Source of the DNA: a virus
DNA length: 64,000 bases
Direction: 5' to 3' (one strand)
Virus record (IMG/VR): IMGVR_UViG_3300029267_002252
Span: 37,532-101,531 of that record
Part shown: positions 51,551-58,850 of the stretch, in pieces
Layout of the letters: every line of letters begins with the position of its first letter
Numbering within the stretch: the stretch's first letter is position 1
Notes under the pieces: generated by a model
Seen by the model: the letters and a program-made list of their open reading frames with translations, nothing else
Told to the model about the DNA's origin: nothing
Database searches by the model: none
Program-made: the position numbers and the translations under genes

Positions 51551-51647
51551 CAGGTGCTTGTCACACCTGCGCAAGCGGGTAGCCGCCAGGCTACCTTGTC
51601 TTGTCTCCTGGGGAGGGTGCTTGTCACACCCTCCCCGCTTTTATTTT
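51550..51647 (+). terminator. Three tandem hairpins ending in a terminator
   Basis: Hairpin 1: GCAGGTG/CACCTGC (51550-51570). Hairpin 2: GGTAGCC/GGCTACC (51578-51595). Hairpin 3: GGGGAGGGTG/CACCCTCCCC (51610-51636) followed by a T-rich tail. Hairpins 1 and 3 share the same top, GGTGCTTGTCACACC. Confidence 0.8.
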
Positions 51648-51658
51648 AGGAGAATATC

Positions 51659-51856
51659 ATGGGTGATAATGATGCTTATATTATTTCACAATCAATATGC
51701 GCTTTGATTGAGGCGATGGGGATGCACGCAGAGAATCAGCACAGGTTAGCAAATGACAACAGCATCTCTTATGACGAAGAGGCGTTTAATAAACTTATCG
51801 AGAAGTACGGCATCCACCACAATGCTGTAGTAACGTTGATGAATGAAGGGAGATAG
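51659..51856 (+). CDS. Small protein, unknown
   Basis: 65 residues with TAGGAGAATATC before the ATG. Helical: AYIISQSICALIEAMGMHAE, then EEAFNKLIEKYGIHHNAVV. It has no promoter of its own after the terminator, so it depends on readthrough or an unseen start. Confidence 0.68.
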   Translation: MGDNDAYIISQSICALIEAMGMHAENQHRLANDNSISYDEEAFNKLIEKYGIHHNAVVTLMNEGR

Positions 51857-51860
51857 GACA

Positions 51861-52139
51861 ATGGTTGACAAAATGGAAATTATGATGAACCCGAAGAAGT
51901 ACGGGTATGAGCAGTGTCCTCACTGCAACGGGTACGGGAGTTCTTTGAAAGATAAGCCGGAGCAGATTAAATGCTCTGTTTGCGGTGGACTGGGACTCGT
52001 TAAGGTGGACGTCAATTGTGAGGAGTGCGTCTTTTGGGAGAGTTGCGGAGGGGTCAGGATGTGTTCTAATGACGAATCCGAGTTCTGCGGTCAGGAGACT
52101 TGCGCTTCGGGAACCTGTGATGAGGGTCAGACTGAATGA
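51861..52139 (+). CDS. DnaJ-type zinc-finger protein
   Basis: 92 residues from ATG 51861; an earlier in-frame ATG would overlap the previous gene. CPHCNGYGS and CSVCGGLG are two CxxCxGxG units as in DnaJ central domains. A second cysteine group (CEECVFWESCGG, C, CGQETCASGTC) may bind another metal. It lacks a J-domain. Possibly modulates host chaperones or simply binds a protein; inference only. Four-base overlap with the next gene. Confidence 0.72.
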   Translation: MVDKMEIMMNPKKYGYEQCPHCNGYGSSLKDKPEQIKCSVCGGLGLVKVDVNCEECVFWESCGGVRMCSNDESEFCGQETCASGTCDEGQTE

Positions 52140-52573
52140 AAACCAAGAAACTCAAGGACGGCGGGAACTGCTACGAAGCAGCAGCGCAGGTAGCTGTGCT
52201 CAGCCCTCCTGACGACAGGGAATATTTCGTGGTTCACGGACTTGTCGGGGGATTCATTATTGAGGGTGAGTATGTGCCCCTTCACGGACATGCCTGGGTG
52301 GAGTATTGCGAGAAAGTGCCCATGCCGGCAGAGATGCATAAGAATCTCCCGGAAGGTCACCCGGATTACTTTGAGATGTGGTTTTGTATTGACAAATCCA
52401 ACAACAATGATTCCACGTTGCCCAGGGAGGTGTATTATCATTATGGCGGAGTACGGGAGGACGAGACCGTGCGATACACAGTCGAAGAGGCTCGTCTTAG
52501 AATGGTGGATGCAGCTAACTTTGGTCCGTGGGAGGATTTTATCCTCGAAACCGAGAAGAAGGAGGGGCTGTAA
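52136..52573 (+). CDS. Cys-His protein, possible transglutaminase/papain-like fold
   Basis: 145 residues. GGNCYEAAAQVAV (C12 at a helix start), LHGHAWVEYC (H52) and MWFCIDKS (D86) give a Cys-His-Asp order like papain or transglutaminase folds. Charged, soluble. The triad is read by eye, so an enzyme is only a hypothesis. Followed by a promoter for the next operon. Confidence 0.6.
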   Translation: MKTKKLKDGGNCYEAAAQVAVLSPPDDREYFVVHGLVGGFIIEGEYVPLHGHAWVEYCEKVPMPAEMHKNLPEGHPDYFEMWFCIDKSNNNDSTLPREVYYHYGGVREDETVRYTVEEARLRMVDAANFGPWEDFILETEKKEGL

Positions 52574-52590
52574 CTTTTATTATTTCTTAC

Positions 52591-52618
52591 TTGACTTATA
52601 ACATTTATATGATATAAT
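52591..52618 (+). promoter_or_regulatory. Extended -10 promoter
   Basis: TTGACT-N16-TATAAT, 41 bases before the next ATG. Confidence 0.87.
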
Positions 52619-52658
52619 ATAAGTGTTGTTAAATTGATAGCCACAAAGGAGACAAGAT

Positions 52659-53048
52659 ATGGCAAACAACTATTGCGAGACTTCCGCATTCCTTAATGTA
52701 CCTGCTGATAAGTTAGAGCAGGCTGCTCAAATCGTTGACCGGGAGGTCGAGAGTTTTGACGAGGATGAAGATTGGGGGTATTGCGGAGTCGAAGCCGAGA
52801 TGGAAGGTGACGGAGTATGGTTCCACAGTGATGGAGTTATTATTGACCACCTTGAACAGATAGCGAAAGCGCTGGTCGAGGAGTTGGAGATTGACGAACC
52901 ATTCTACGCGTCATGGTCATACACTTGCGATAAACCACGCATTGATGAATTCGGAGGCGGAGCGCTGTGCGTCCGCAGAGGAAAAGATACGATATGGTTC
53001 GATGCAATGAACCACGTTCATAACATTGTTGAGAAGGAGGCCGAGTGA
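52659..53048 (+). CDS. Acidic early protein
   Basis: 129 residues. MANNYCETSAFLNVPADKLE, then a strongly acidic patch (DREVESFDEDEDWGYCGVEA) and a C-terminal half with YASWSYTCDKPRIDEFGGGA. The alternating pattern fits a small alpha/beta domain. Stop overlaps the next ATG (TGATG). No family recognised. Confidence 0.74.
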   Translation: MANNYCETSAFLNVPADKLEQAAQIVDREVESFDEDEDWGYCGVEAEMEGDGVWFHSDGVIIDHLEQIAKALVEELEIDEPFYASWSYTCDKPRIDEFGGGALCVRRGKDTIWFDAMNHVHNIVEKEAE

Positions 53049-53506
53049 TGGGATATACGCACTATTACTATGTGAAGCCGGAACTTGATACGAAGAAGTT
53101 CGGCAAGTTTGCAAGCGATTGCAAAAAGATTGTCGAATGTGCCAAGGCCGATGGAATCGCCATCGGAGATGGTATGGGAGAAGGTGGAGACCCCAAGATT
53201 ACTGATGGAGCAGTCAGTCTTAATGGGGTGGGAGATGAAGCTCACGAAACATTTGCTGTTGCGCCTGGCGGGGGATATTCCTCAAGCAAGGACGATGCCG
53301 GCAGAGTTTTCAATTTTACCAAAACTGCCCGTAAACCGTATGACGATGTGGTGACAGCTTGCCTTATTGCGCTGAAGCATCATTTCGGTGATGACGTAGC
53401 CATTCACAGTGACGGTGATGAGGGGGAATGGTATCCAGGGAAACAGTTGTGTCAGAGAGCCTGCGGATACGGGGATGGTGTGACCATTCTTGACCGAGAG
53501 GATTAA
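53048..53506 (+). CDS. MGYTHYY-type early protein
   Basis: 152 residues. The start MGYTHYYYVKPELDTKKFGK is a pattern I have met in phage proteins of unknown function; FVVAPGGGYSSSKDD-like glycine loop and DVAIHSDGDEGEWYPGKQLC follow. A TTGCAA palindrome lies in codons 21-26. ATG 53048 is used rather than the GTG three bases earlier. Confidence 0.75.
   Translation: MGYTHYYYVKPELDTKKFGKFASDCKKIVECAKADGIAIGDGMGEGGDPKITDGAVSLNGVGDEAHETFAVAPGGGYSSSKDDAGRVFNFTKTARKPYDDVVTACLIALKHHFGDDVAIHSDGDEGEWYPGKQLCQRACGYGDGVTILDRED
53109..53124 (+). repeat. TTGCAA palindrome copy in CDS (TTGCAAGCGATTGCAA)
   Basis: Encodes FASDCKK; both half-sites intact. Confidence 0.5.
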
Positions 53507-53508
53507 CA

Positions 53509-53688
53509 GTGAAGGTCAGCGAACTCATTGCCTGTTTACAGGAATGCGACCCCGAGCTGCCGGTAGTGCTTTATCCGCTTGGCGGAGACCGGGACGTTAC
53601 TCACGTTCAGGAGGGCGACATCATCGCCAAAGTAAATCCTGTTGAGCTGCGCAAGGTAGTTCAGCTTATTTCGGAAAGGGACGAATGA
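53509..53688 (+). CDS. Small KVSELI-type phage protein, GTG start
   Basis: 59 residues. KVSELIACLQECDPELPVVL is a well-known opening of short phage proteins of unknown role, followed by GGDRDVTHVQEGDIIAKVN. Starts with GTG two bases after the preceding stop; the stop overlaps the PolX-like start (ATGATG). Confidence 0.72.
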   Translation: MKVSELIACLQECDPELPVVLYPLGGDRDVTHVQEGDIIAKVNPVELRKVVQLISERDE

Positions 53689-54227
53689 TGGGCGGAAAGA
53701 TTGCCGGAAAGGGTGGACGCGTTACTCGTAAAGAGATAGAACGCATACGGGATATTGTTGTAGAGTGGTTGGATGCCCCAATCATTGTATGCGGAAGCTA
53801 TCGACGCGGTAAGCCTGATTCGGGGGATGTGGACATCATCGTGCCGGGTACGTGGGACGCATATCACGACAGACTTGTTGAGAAGTTCGGTGAGCACAAG
53901 AATGGGAACCCCAAGAGGACCGGTGAGATTGATGGAGTTCAGGTGGACCTGATGTTCTTTACCAAAGAAGCCTTCGGAGCCGCAATGATGGCGAGCACGG
54001 GAAGTGGGGAATTTAACCGAGCAATGCGCAGCGTGGCGAAGGACAAAGGGATGAAACTTAATGAGAAGGGGTTGTGGGATAGGGAGTCAGGGGAAAGGAT
54101 TCCCGGCACCCAGGATGAAGAAGGAATATTTAATGCGCTCGGCGTGGAGTTTATTCCACCCGAAATGCGTAACGGATTCGGAGAGGTAAACAAAGCACGG
54201 AAAGATTTTCAGGAGGCAGGATTATGA
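53685..54227 (+). CDS. Minimal DNA polymerase X-type nucleotidyltransferase
   Basis: 180 residues. CGSYRRGKPDSGDVDIIVPG contains GS (37-38) and the metal-binding D48-x-D50; VQVDLMF supplies D88. FNRAMRSVAKDKGMKLNEKG and GTQDEEGIFNALGVEFIPPEMR match the PolX thumb, ending with the PPEMR element. The N-terminal 8-kDa/HhH lyase domain is missing, so this is one of the shortest PolX layouts, comparable to viral forms. It could fill gaps in repair or modify ends. ATG 53688 is an alternative start. Confidence 0.85.
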   Translation: MMGGKIAGKGGRVTRKEIERIRDIVVEWLDAPIIVCGSYRRGKPDSGDVDIIVPGTWDAYHDRLVEKFGEHKNGNPKRTGEIDGVQVDLMFFTKEAFGAAMMASTGSGEFNRAMRSVAKDKGMKLNEKGLWDRESGERIPGTQDEEGIFNALGVEFIPPEMRNGFGEVNKARKDFQEAGL

Positions 54228-54562
54228 ACGACAACGACAAAAAACCTTACATTATTTACGACAAGGACGGCGAACGCCGTTATCCGACTATCCCCGAGAA
54301 CCTTGAGCACTCGCTGCGGGTTTACGCGGATGAAGGACGCCCCACGGGAGGGTTCCTCCAGAAGTGTCTGGAGAACAACCTGATGGTTGCGGTGGGAGCT
54401 GCTGACCATAAGAGCTATGCGGCGCTGAAGGAGATATGCCAGTATATCTATAATGAGGTACCCTCATCATGCTGGGGCAGCCCGGAGAAAGTGAAAGAAT
54501 GGCTCGAACTTGATTGGAGTGAAGCCCGGCAGCACTCAATGTTCCCTACGAACCAGGGCTGA
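54224..54562 (+). CDS. Small early protein
   Basis: 112 residues overlapping the PolX stop by four bases. KKPYIIYDKDGERRYPTIPE, a helix (GRPTGGFLQKCLENNLMVAV) and CWGSPEKVKEWLELDWSEAR. Probably co-translated with the polymerase, so a functional link is possible. Unrecognised. Confidence 0.72.
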   Translation: MNDNDKKPYIIYDKDGERRYPTIPENLEHSLRVYADEGRPTGGFLQKCLENNLMVAVGAADHKSYAALKEICQYIYNEVPSSCWGSPEKVKEWLELDWSEARQHSMFPTNQG

Positions 54563-54605
54563 GGCCGCGTCAGTCAAGGAGGTAGGAAGTTTTTTAATTT
54601 AACCC

Positions 54606-54633
54606 TTGACTTATAACAATTATATGATATAAT
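54606..54633 (+). promoter_or_regulatory. Extended -10 promoter
   Basis: TTGACT-N16-TATAAT; first ATG 32 bases downstream. Confidence 0.87.
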
Positions 54634-54664
54634 AGAAGTACACTTTAATTAAGGAGACAGGACA

Positions 54665-54979
54665 ATGACAGACGTTTACAGAGAACACGTTATGGCGGAT
54701 GCCAAAGAAGCGGAAGAAACTGACCGGCACCTTTTTGACGGGGAACTTCAATGCGAATGTTGCGGAGAGTGGGTCCCGGAAGGACAGATTAAACTCGTTG
54801 AAGTCAACGACCTTGGCGGATGCATTAACATCTGCGACGGCTGCCGGGATGAATCCAAAGAATTTCACGCCTGTGAGATGTGCGGTGACATCAAGCATGA
54901 AGATTTGATGCACGATGATATTATCTGTGAGGCGTGCTTTCGTGACATTCAGATTACTTCGGAAGAAAGGGTGAGCTGA
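54665..54979 (+). CDS. Zinc-ribbon protein
   Basis: 104 residues. Cysteines are arranged as QCECCGEWV, CINICDGC, HACEMCGDI and IICEACF, giving two or three CxxC knuckles in a short acidic protein, likely two zinc sites. RBS AAGGAGACAGGACA. The stop overlaps the next ATG by one base. Confidence 0.74.
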   Translation: MTDVYREHVMADAKEAEETDRHLFDGELQCECCGEWVPEGQIKLVEVNDLGGCINICDGCRDESKEFHACEMCGDIKHEDLMHDDIICEACFRDIQITSEERVS

Positions 54980-55512
54980 TGAAAACTATAGAAGTCACTG
55001 ATGAACAATATGACCGCCTAAAACACATGGCGGAGCTGATGGAGACGCAGGACAATCGAGCCACTCGGTTGCCGCTGTACCACGTCTATCAGATTGAGGA
55101 GCGTCGGTGCGACATTGATGATTCGCAGGAGGTAGCTTACTTTGCCAACACTTATGATTTCTTCGAGGTCGCCCACTCGTCAGACGAACTTGTTGAGTGG
55201 TTCAAGAACAAGGAAGAGGTCATGGATAACTGCGACATCACTTCGGAGCAGTATGACGCCATTGACGGCGATGACCCAGGTGAGATTGCCGGTGACTTGG
55301 GATTAACCCAGTTCGGATGGGAGGAAGTCAGGGTGCCGGTGCCTGGAGAGATATTTCTCACCGAGGAGGCTGCTCAGAAACACATTGATTCATTCGGTTA
55401 TCATTACAATAAGCCGTATATTTATGTCGTGAGCGCGTGGCGGAATCCTGAACTGGAGACGGTGATGGATGTTGTAGCACAGATAACTAATCCTGAAGGA
55501 GCACGGCGATGA
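54979..55512 (+). CDS. Early protein, unknown
   Basis: 177 residues. Starts MKTIEVTDEQYDRLKHMAEL, resembling helix-rich N-termini of DNA-binding or antitoxin-like proteins, then LYHVYQIEERRCDIDDSQEV and a long acidic middle. End PYIYVVSAWRNPELETVMDV. Four-base overlap with the next gene. No family recognised. Confidence 0.73.
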   Translation: MKTIEVTDEQYDRLKHMAELMETQDNRATRLPLYHVYQIEERRCDIDDSQEVAYFANTYDFFEVAHSSDELVEWFKNKEEVMDNCDITSEQYDAIDGDDPGEIAGDLGLTQFGWEEVRVPVPGEIFLTEEAAQKHIDSFGYHYNKPYIYVVSAWRNPELETVMDVVAQITNPEGARR

Positions 55513-55763
55513 GTCTTATAATAAACGTAGATGGAACGGCGAAGCCGATAATCAAATGCAAATGCGGGGCGGAGATGAAACCAATCATTACTCCTGTCCC
55601 AGTTATCACAGCACTGGTCTGCAATAAATGCGGACACTCAGTGTTTGAGAACATTGAGGTAATTGAGTTTTTGATGAAAGCTGCGGTTGAGAGACTTGGT
55701 CCGCCGCCACACGCAGTCACGTTCGTACACGGACTGCCTTCAGCAGTGGTGATTCAGCAGTGA
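55509..55763 (+). CDS. Zinc-ribbon protein, small
   Basis: 84 residues. KCKCGAEM and LVCNKCGHSV form a CxC...CxxC ribbon. It continues as a helix (EVIEFLMKAAVERLG) and ends VVIQQ. Probably metal-binding; role unknown. Confidence 0.72.
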   Translation: MSLIINVDGTAKPIIKCKCGAEMKPIITPVPVITALVCNKCGHSVFENIEVIEFLMKAAVERLGPPPHAVTFVHGLPSAVVIQQ

Positions 55764-55764
55764 C

Positions 55765-55784
55765 CTTGTGTATTTGCGTGCCGG
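55765..55784 (+). repeat. CTTGTGTATTTGCGTGCCGG repeat
   Basis: Begins two bases after the zinc-ribbon stop. Confidence 0.58.
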
Positions 55785-55820
55785 AGTGGTATTACGGGTA
55801 GGCTAGATAGGAGGTAAGCC

Positions 55821-56012
55821 ATGTTTGTACTTTTTGATTCGAGAGCTAAAGGCGGGACAGGGAGCTTCGATGCTACGGTGTTGTCAATGGACGACGACAT
55901 TAACGAACTCCGTGAGGAGGCGAAGGACTATGGTGGCGGAGCCATCTACGAGTTCGATTACGAGGATGGGGAGCTGGTCAACGAACGTTTCGTTGAAGAT
56001 GTCGATGGTTGA
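55821..56012 (+). CDS. Small acidic protein
   Basis: 63 residues: MFVLFDSRAKGGTGSFDATV, then a helix (DDDINELREEAKDYGGGAIY) and an acidic end. AGGAGG 10 bases before the ATG. Immediately precedes a promoter. Beta-alpha-beta mini-domain, unknown role. Confidence 0.7.
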   Translation: MFVLFDSRAKGGTGSFDATVLSMDDDINELREEAKDYGGGAIYEFDYEDGELVNERFVEDVDG

Positions 56013-56032
56013 AACTTACTTGAAAATAGTTC

Positions 56033-56060
56033 TTGACTTATGATGTTTATATGATATAAT
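56033..56060 (+). promoter_or_regulatory. Extended -10 promoter
   Basis: TTGACT-N16-TATAAT preceded by GAAAATAGTTC, the same 11 bases as the 59706 promoter context. Confidence 0.87.
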
Positions 56061-56105
56061 ATACATATTGTTTGACAAGACATTTTTTCAATAGGAGACA
56101 AGACT

Positions 56106-56408
56106 ATGGACTGGACACTTGAGAATACCAAAGGCGAAGAAGTCGATTTTGAAGTTGACTACAACATTACGCCGGGTGAGCCGATGATAATGAACCCACC
56201 GGACAGAGCATACCCCGGCAGCGGCCCGGAAGTTGAAATTCTCAATACCGAACATATTGAAGAACTGCTTGGTCGGGAACTGACCGATGCAGAACTCTGT
56301 GATATTGAGGAAGCCGTGATGGAGCGGGCTGCTGAAGAAGCTCGGGATGCTTATTGGGATGAGGGCGACCGCAGATACCACGCGGCGCGGGACGAAGGAC
56401 TTATTTAA
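56106..56408 (+). CDS. Acidic early protein
   Basis: 100 residues. Beta N-terminus (MDWTLENTKGEEVDFEVDYN), Pro/Gly-rich loop, then an acidic helix (REAEEARDAYWDEGDRRYHA-like). AGGAGACAAGACT precedes the ATG. Unrecognised. Confidence 0.72.
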   Translation: MDWTLENTKGEEVDFEVDYNITPGEPMIMNPPDRAYPGSGPEVEILNTEHIEELLGRELTDAELCDIEEAVMERAAEEARDAYWDEGDRRYHAARDEGLI

Positions 56409-56418
56409 GGAGACAATG

Positions 56419-56727
56419 ATGGGTGCTTGCGAATTTATGTGCACTGCTTCAGGTCAGTCAGTGCAGAAAGCCTTTAATGCTGCGGTTGAGCAAGCGCAGT
56501 ATGACTACGGACATGCCGGGTACACGGGAACTATTGCAGAAAAAGACTGCTTTGTTTCCATCGAGGTGCCGGAGGGGGAGAAACCTGAACGGTTTGCCAA
56601 TCAGTTGCTTGAAGATTGTGACCCACGGATTGATGATAAGTGGGGGCCTGCCGGAGCAGTTCAGTTGGAACCGCCCGACAAGGATGGTAATGCTAAATAT
56701 CTCTTTTTCGGATGGGCGTCGTCATGA
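56419..56727 (+). CDS. Early protein, unknown
   Basis: 102 residues from ATG 56419; AAGGAG (56407-56412) is six bases before it. CEFMCTASGQSVQKAFNAAV and DCFVSIEVPEGEKPERFANQ, ending YLFFGWASS, an ending similar to a strand in the DUF2958 protein. Unrecognised. Overlaps the next gene by four bases. Confidence 0.72.
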   Translation: MGACEFMCTASGQSVQKAFNAAVEQAQYDYGHAGYTGTIAEKDCFVSIEVPEGEKPERFANQLLEDCDPRIDDKWGPAGAVQLEPPDKDGNAKYLFFGWASS

Positions 56728-57104
56728 GTGATAAATCAGAAAGAATTGAAGGGTGCATGGACGCTAATAAGCGTCGGCGCGAACAGATTGCACGGGAAGT
56801 GGACGAACTGTCCCGTGAGGCCAGCAAGTTGTCAGGGGAGTACAACGACCTCAAGGCCGAGCTGGAGAAGGAGTCGCATGACGCGGAGTGGCAAGTCCAC
56901 AGTTATGTAGACGGGGAGCTGAGCGTGGTGGAGTGCGATTCAAAAGAACAAGCACTTTCAGAACTCACTGACTATGCTTCAGAAATGTGTATGGCGGATA
57001 TGCGTGAGGATTACTATGACCTCAAACTTATCCACAATGGCGTGGAACTTGATTGGACCATGCGGGCTGTTATTACAGAGTCAATACCGAGCGAGGAACG
57101 GTAA
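56724..57104 (+). CDS. Coiled-coil early protein
   Basis: 126 residues. Residues 10-60 are a coiled coil (NKRRREQIAREVDELSREAS, KLSGEYNDLKAELEKE). The C-terminal half is alpha/beta (AEWQVHSYVDGELSVVECDS). ATG in the previous stop (ATGA). Function unknown. Confidence 0.73.
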   Translation: MSDKSERIEGCMDANKRRREQIAREVDELSREASKLSGEYNDLKAELEKESHDAEWQVHSYVDGELSVVECDSKEQALSELTDYASEMCMADMREDYYDLKLIHNGVELDWTMRAVITESIPSEER

Positions 57105-57138
57105 TGTTTTTTTATTCTTTTGTGAAGGAGAGTGGGCC

Positions 57139-57798
57139 GTGAAGAAGATTGTTATTATGATGGTTGTACTGTTTTCGTTTTTTATCTTTTGTGAAGGAGT
57201 GGTCGGGATGGATTTTTCGTATGACAAATGCCAGTTCGAAGTGGTGTCGGGGGAACTGATGATTTCAGACCCCTGCTACACGAAAGGGACGTGGTGCCAA
57301 GGGAGTGTCGAAGCCAAGAACGGACAGTGGTTCCCTGGAGCACAAGTTGTGAACATTGATGGATGGGGCCATCGTGTCGTTGAGCTTCATGCTCACCACG
57401 AAGATTTCTGTCGGGACAGTTTCGAACGCGATATGGGCGAGTTGCCCCAGGCCGAGTGGGAACGTTTACCTGCTGACATCGGAGTGGATAGCGGTCAGTG
57501 CGGGATATTCGACATGAAACACTTCCGTGACGATAAGGTAGCGGAAGAAGCGCCTCGTCTGACCAAGACTGATATCGGAAGGGGTGACGGGGAGGAAGGA
57601 GGGGAGTGGTACAACCTGTGTTGTGACCGCACCCTGTCGTTCTACAGTTGGGGTCTTATCCCGTATGGAGTCGTGAGCAGCTCAGGTGTCGGGGATGGAA
57701 GTTACGATGCCTTTGTGTCAAGAAATGCTGCGGGCGAAGTCATCGCAGTGAAGATAGTTTATATACCTATCGAGGTGAAAGAACTCGTCGAAGAATAA
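57139..57798 (+). CDS. DUF4241-like protein, secreted or cytosolic start
   Basis: 219 residues from GTG 57139, with a signal-peptide-like start (MKKIVIMMVVLFSFFIFCEG). A second start, ATG 57208, has its own AAGGAG eight bases upstream and would give a 196-residue cytosolic form beginning MDFSYDKCQF. The body has ELMISDPCY, GVDSGQCGIFDMKHF, SWGLIPYGVVSSSGVGDGSY and AVKIVYIPIEV, which fits DUF4241-type proteins; that assignment is by pattern. Both ribosome sites lie in a repeated TTTTGTGAAGGAG block. Confidence 0.7.
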   Translation: MKKIVIMMVVLFSFFIFCEGVVGMDFSYDKCQFEVVSGELMISDPCYTKGTWCQGSVEAKNGQWFPGAQVVNIDGWGHRVVELHAHHEDFCRDSFERDMGELPQAEWERLPADIGVDSGQCGIFDMKHFRDDKVAEEAPRLTKTDIGRGDGEEGGEWYNLCCDRTLSFYSWGLIPYGVVSSSGVGDGSYDAFVSRNAAGEVIAVKIVYIPIEVKELVEE

Positions 57799-57818
57799 GC
57801 AGTTTTGTCTCCTGCTTC

Positions 57819-57857
57819 GGGCGGAGTTGCACGTGATTGCAATTCCGCCCTTTTTTT
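57819..57857 (+). terminator. Terminator formed by a TTGCAA palindrome
   Basis: GGGCGGAGTTGCA pairs with TGCAATTCCGCCC (13 bp, one G-T), loop CGTGAT, followed by seven T. The TTGCAA halves are the upper stem. Confidence 0.85.
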
Positions 57858-57860
57858 GGT

Positions 57861-57938
57861 CTTGTGTATTTGCGCGTACGTTAGGTGTAGGCGGCGGCGT
57901 TGTGTATTTACGTACGCGTTAGGTGTCGGTGGTGGTGA
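57861..57938 (+). repeat. Two CTTGTGTATT long repeats in tandem
   Basis: Unit 1 starts CTTGTGTATTTGCGCGTACG and continues TTAGGTGTAGGCGGCGG; unit 2 starts TTGTGTATTTACGTACGCG and continues TTAGGTGTCGG. Shared extension makes these the longest copies. The surrounding 57858-58015 has no gene. Confidence 0.7.
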
Positions 57939-58015
57939 GTTGAGCCAATGAGGTAGGTAGGGATTTTGCTCTAATGCTGCGGTCGAAAGTCGGGCACGAA
58001 ATTTTTATTTTTTGC

Positions 58016-58044
58016 TTGCAATTATTATATTTATATGATATAAT
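58016..58044 (+). promoter_or_regulatory. Variant promoter TTGCAA-N17-TATAAT
   Basis: The -35 is TTGCAA, not TTGAC(A/T), with 17-base spacing and a leader beginning ACTTATAGAAAAGAAAG that is shared only with the promoter at 63030. Confidence 0.75.
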
Positions 58045-58089
58045 ACTTATAGAAAAGAAAGTTATTTACTTTTGACAAGGAGACAGGAC

Positions 58090-58329
58090 ATGACAGACAA
58101 GGCAGAGTTCAAGTTTTCGCATACGTTCAATGTTGACGGGGAGGACGTAGCGGTCGAGATTAAGTGTGTCCGCATGGACTGCTATCCCGGAGGTCGCGTC
58201 ATAAACTATCCCGAAATCACGGAGAAGTTGCGGCGCGCAATGACGTCTGATGAAAGTCTGACGGTGGGACAGAGATTGCATCGCGAGGTGCACGAGTTCG
58301 TTATGAGCCTTTATGGTCAAAGGGGATGA
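58090..58329 (+). CDS. Small early protein
   Basis: 79 residues from ATG 58090 (AAGGAGACAGGAC upstream). FSHTFNVDGEDVAVEIKCVR then a helix (TVGQRLHREVHEFVMSLYG). First gene behind the variant promoter. Unknown. Confidence 0.72.
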   Translation: MTDKAEFKFSHTFNVDGEDVAVEIKCVRMDCYPGGRVINYPEITEKLRRAMTSDESLTVGQRLHREVHEFVMSLYGQRG

Positions 58330-58330
58330 T

Positions 58331-58570
58331 ATGACGATACTGAAAGTTGAGCGGGTTGATGCGGAACATCAGAGAGTCAGCTATCCGGCGGACCATCCGA
58401 AAAAGAAGGACATCGAGCGTTGGCTGGGATATCTGAGCCCCGGTTATGTGGAGTTCCTGCTGAAACGCGGGTGTGACCCACATTGTTCAGCATGTCGGGC
58501 TGAGGACTGTGAGAATGTTGGGATGGGTGATGACGCCTGTCCTGCCTTCAAGTTCGGAGAGGAGTGGTAG
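58331..58570 (+). CDS. Cysteine-rich small protein
   Basis: 79 residues. LKRGCDPHCSACRAEDCENVG and DDACPAF give five or six cysteines in the C-terminal half, likely a zinc site. Basic helix before them (KKKDIERWLGYLSPGYVEFL). ATG just after the previous stop with AAGGGG upstream. Confidence 0.72.
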   Translation: MTILKVERVDAEHQRVSYPADHPKKKDIERWLGYLSPGYVEFLLKRGCDPHCSACRAEDCENVGMGDDACPAFKFGEEW

Positions 58571-58571
58571 G

Positions 58572-58850
58572 ATGAAGTTATCACATTTCGATGCGGAAAA
58601 GATTGAGGTCGATTACAAAACGTTGAGGACTGTCCTCGGCGGAGCTGTTGCATCAAAGATGTCGTCTATAAATAAGCGGCTCAACAAGATGCACAGTCAG
58701 GATACCCACACGGTCGCCTTCGAAGCAAAACAGATTGCTGAAGAAGCCGAAGGGCTGAAGCACGCGGCAGACTTGTACCATGCCGTATGCGAGGCGCCGA
58801 GTCGGGAAACATTTATCGTTACTGGTATGGAAGAAGGAGACGAGGCATGA
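58572..58850 (+). CDS. Helical early protein
   Basis: 92 residues from ATG 58572 with GGAGAGGAG upstream; a much earlier in-frame ATG overlaps the previous gene. Two long helices (TLRTVLGGAVASKMSSINKR, FEAKQIAEEAEGLKHAADLY). Overlaps the DUF2958 start (ATGA). Confidence 0.72.
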   Translation: MKLSHFDAEKIEVDYKTLRTVLGGAVASKMSSINKRLNKMHSQDTHTVAFEAKQIAEEAEGLKHAADLYHAVCEAPSRETFIVTGMEEGDEA

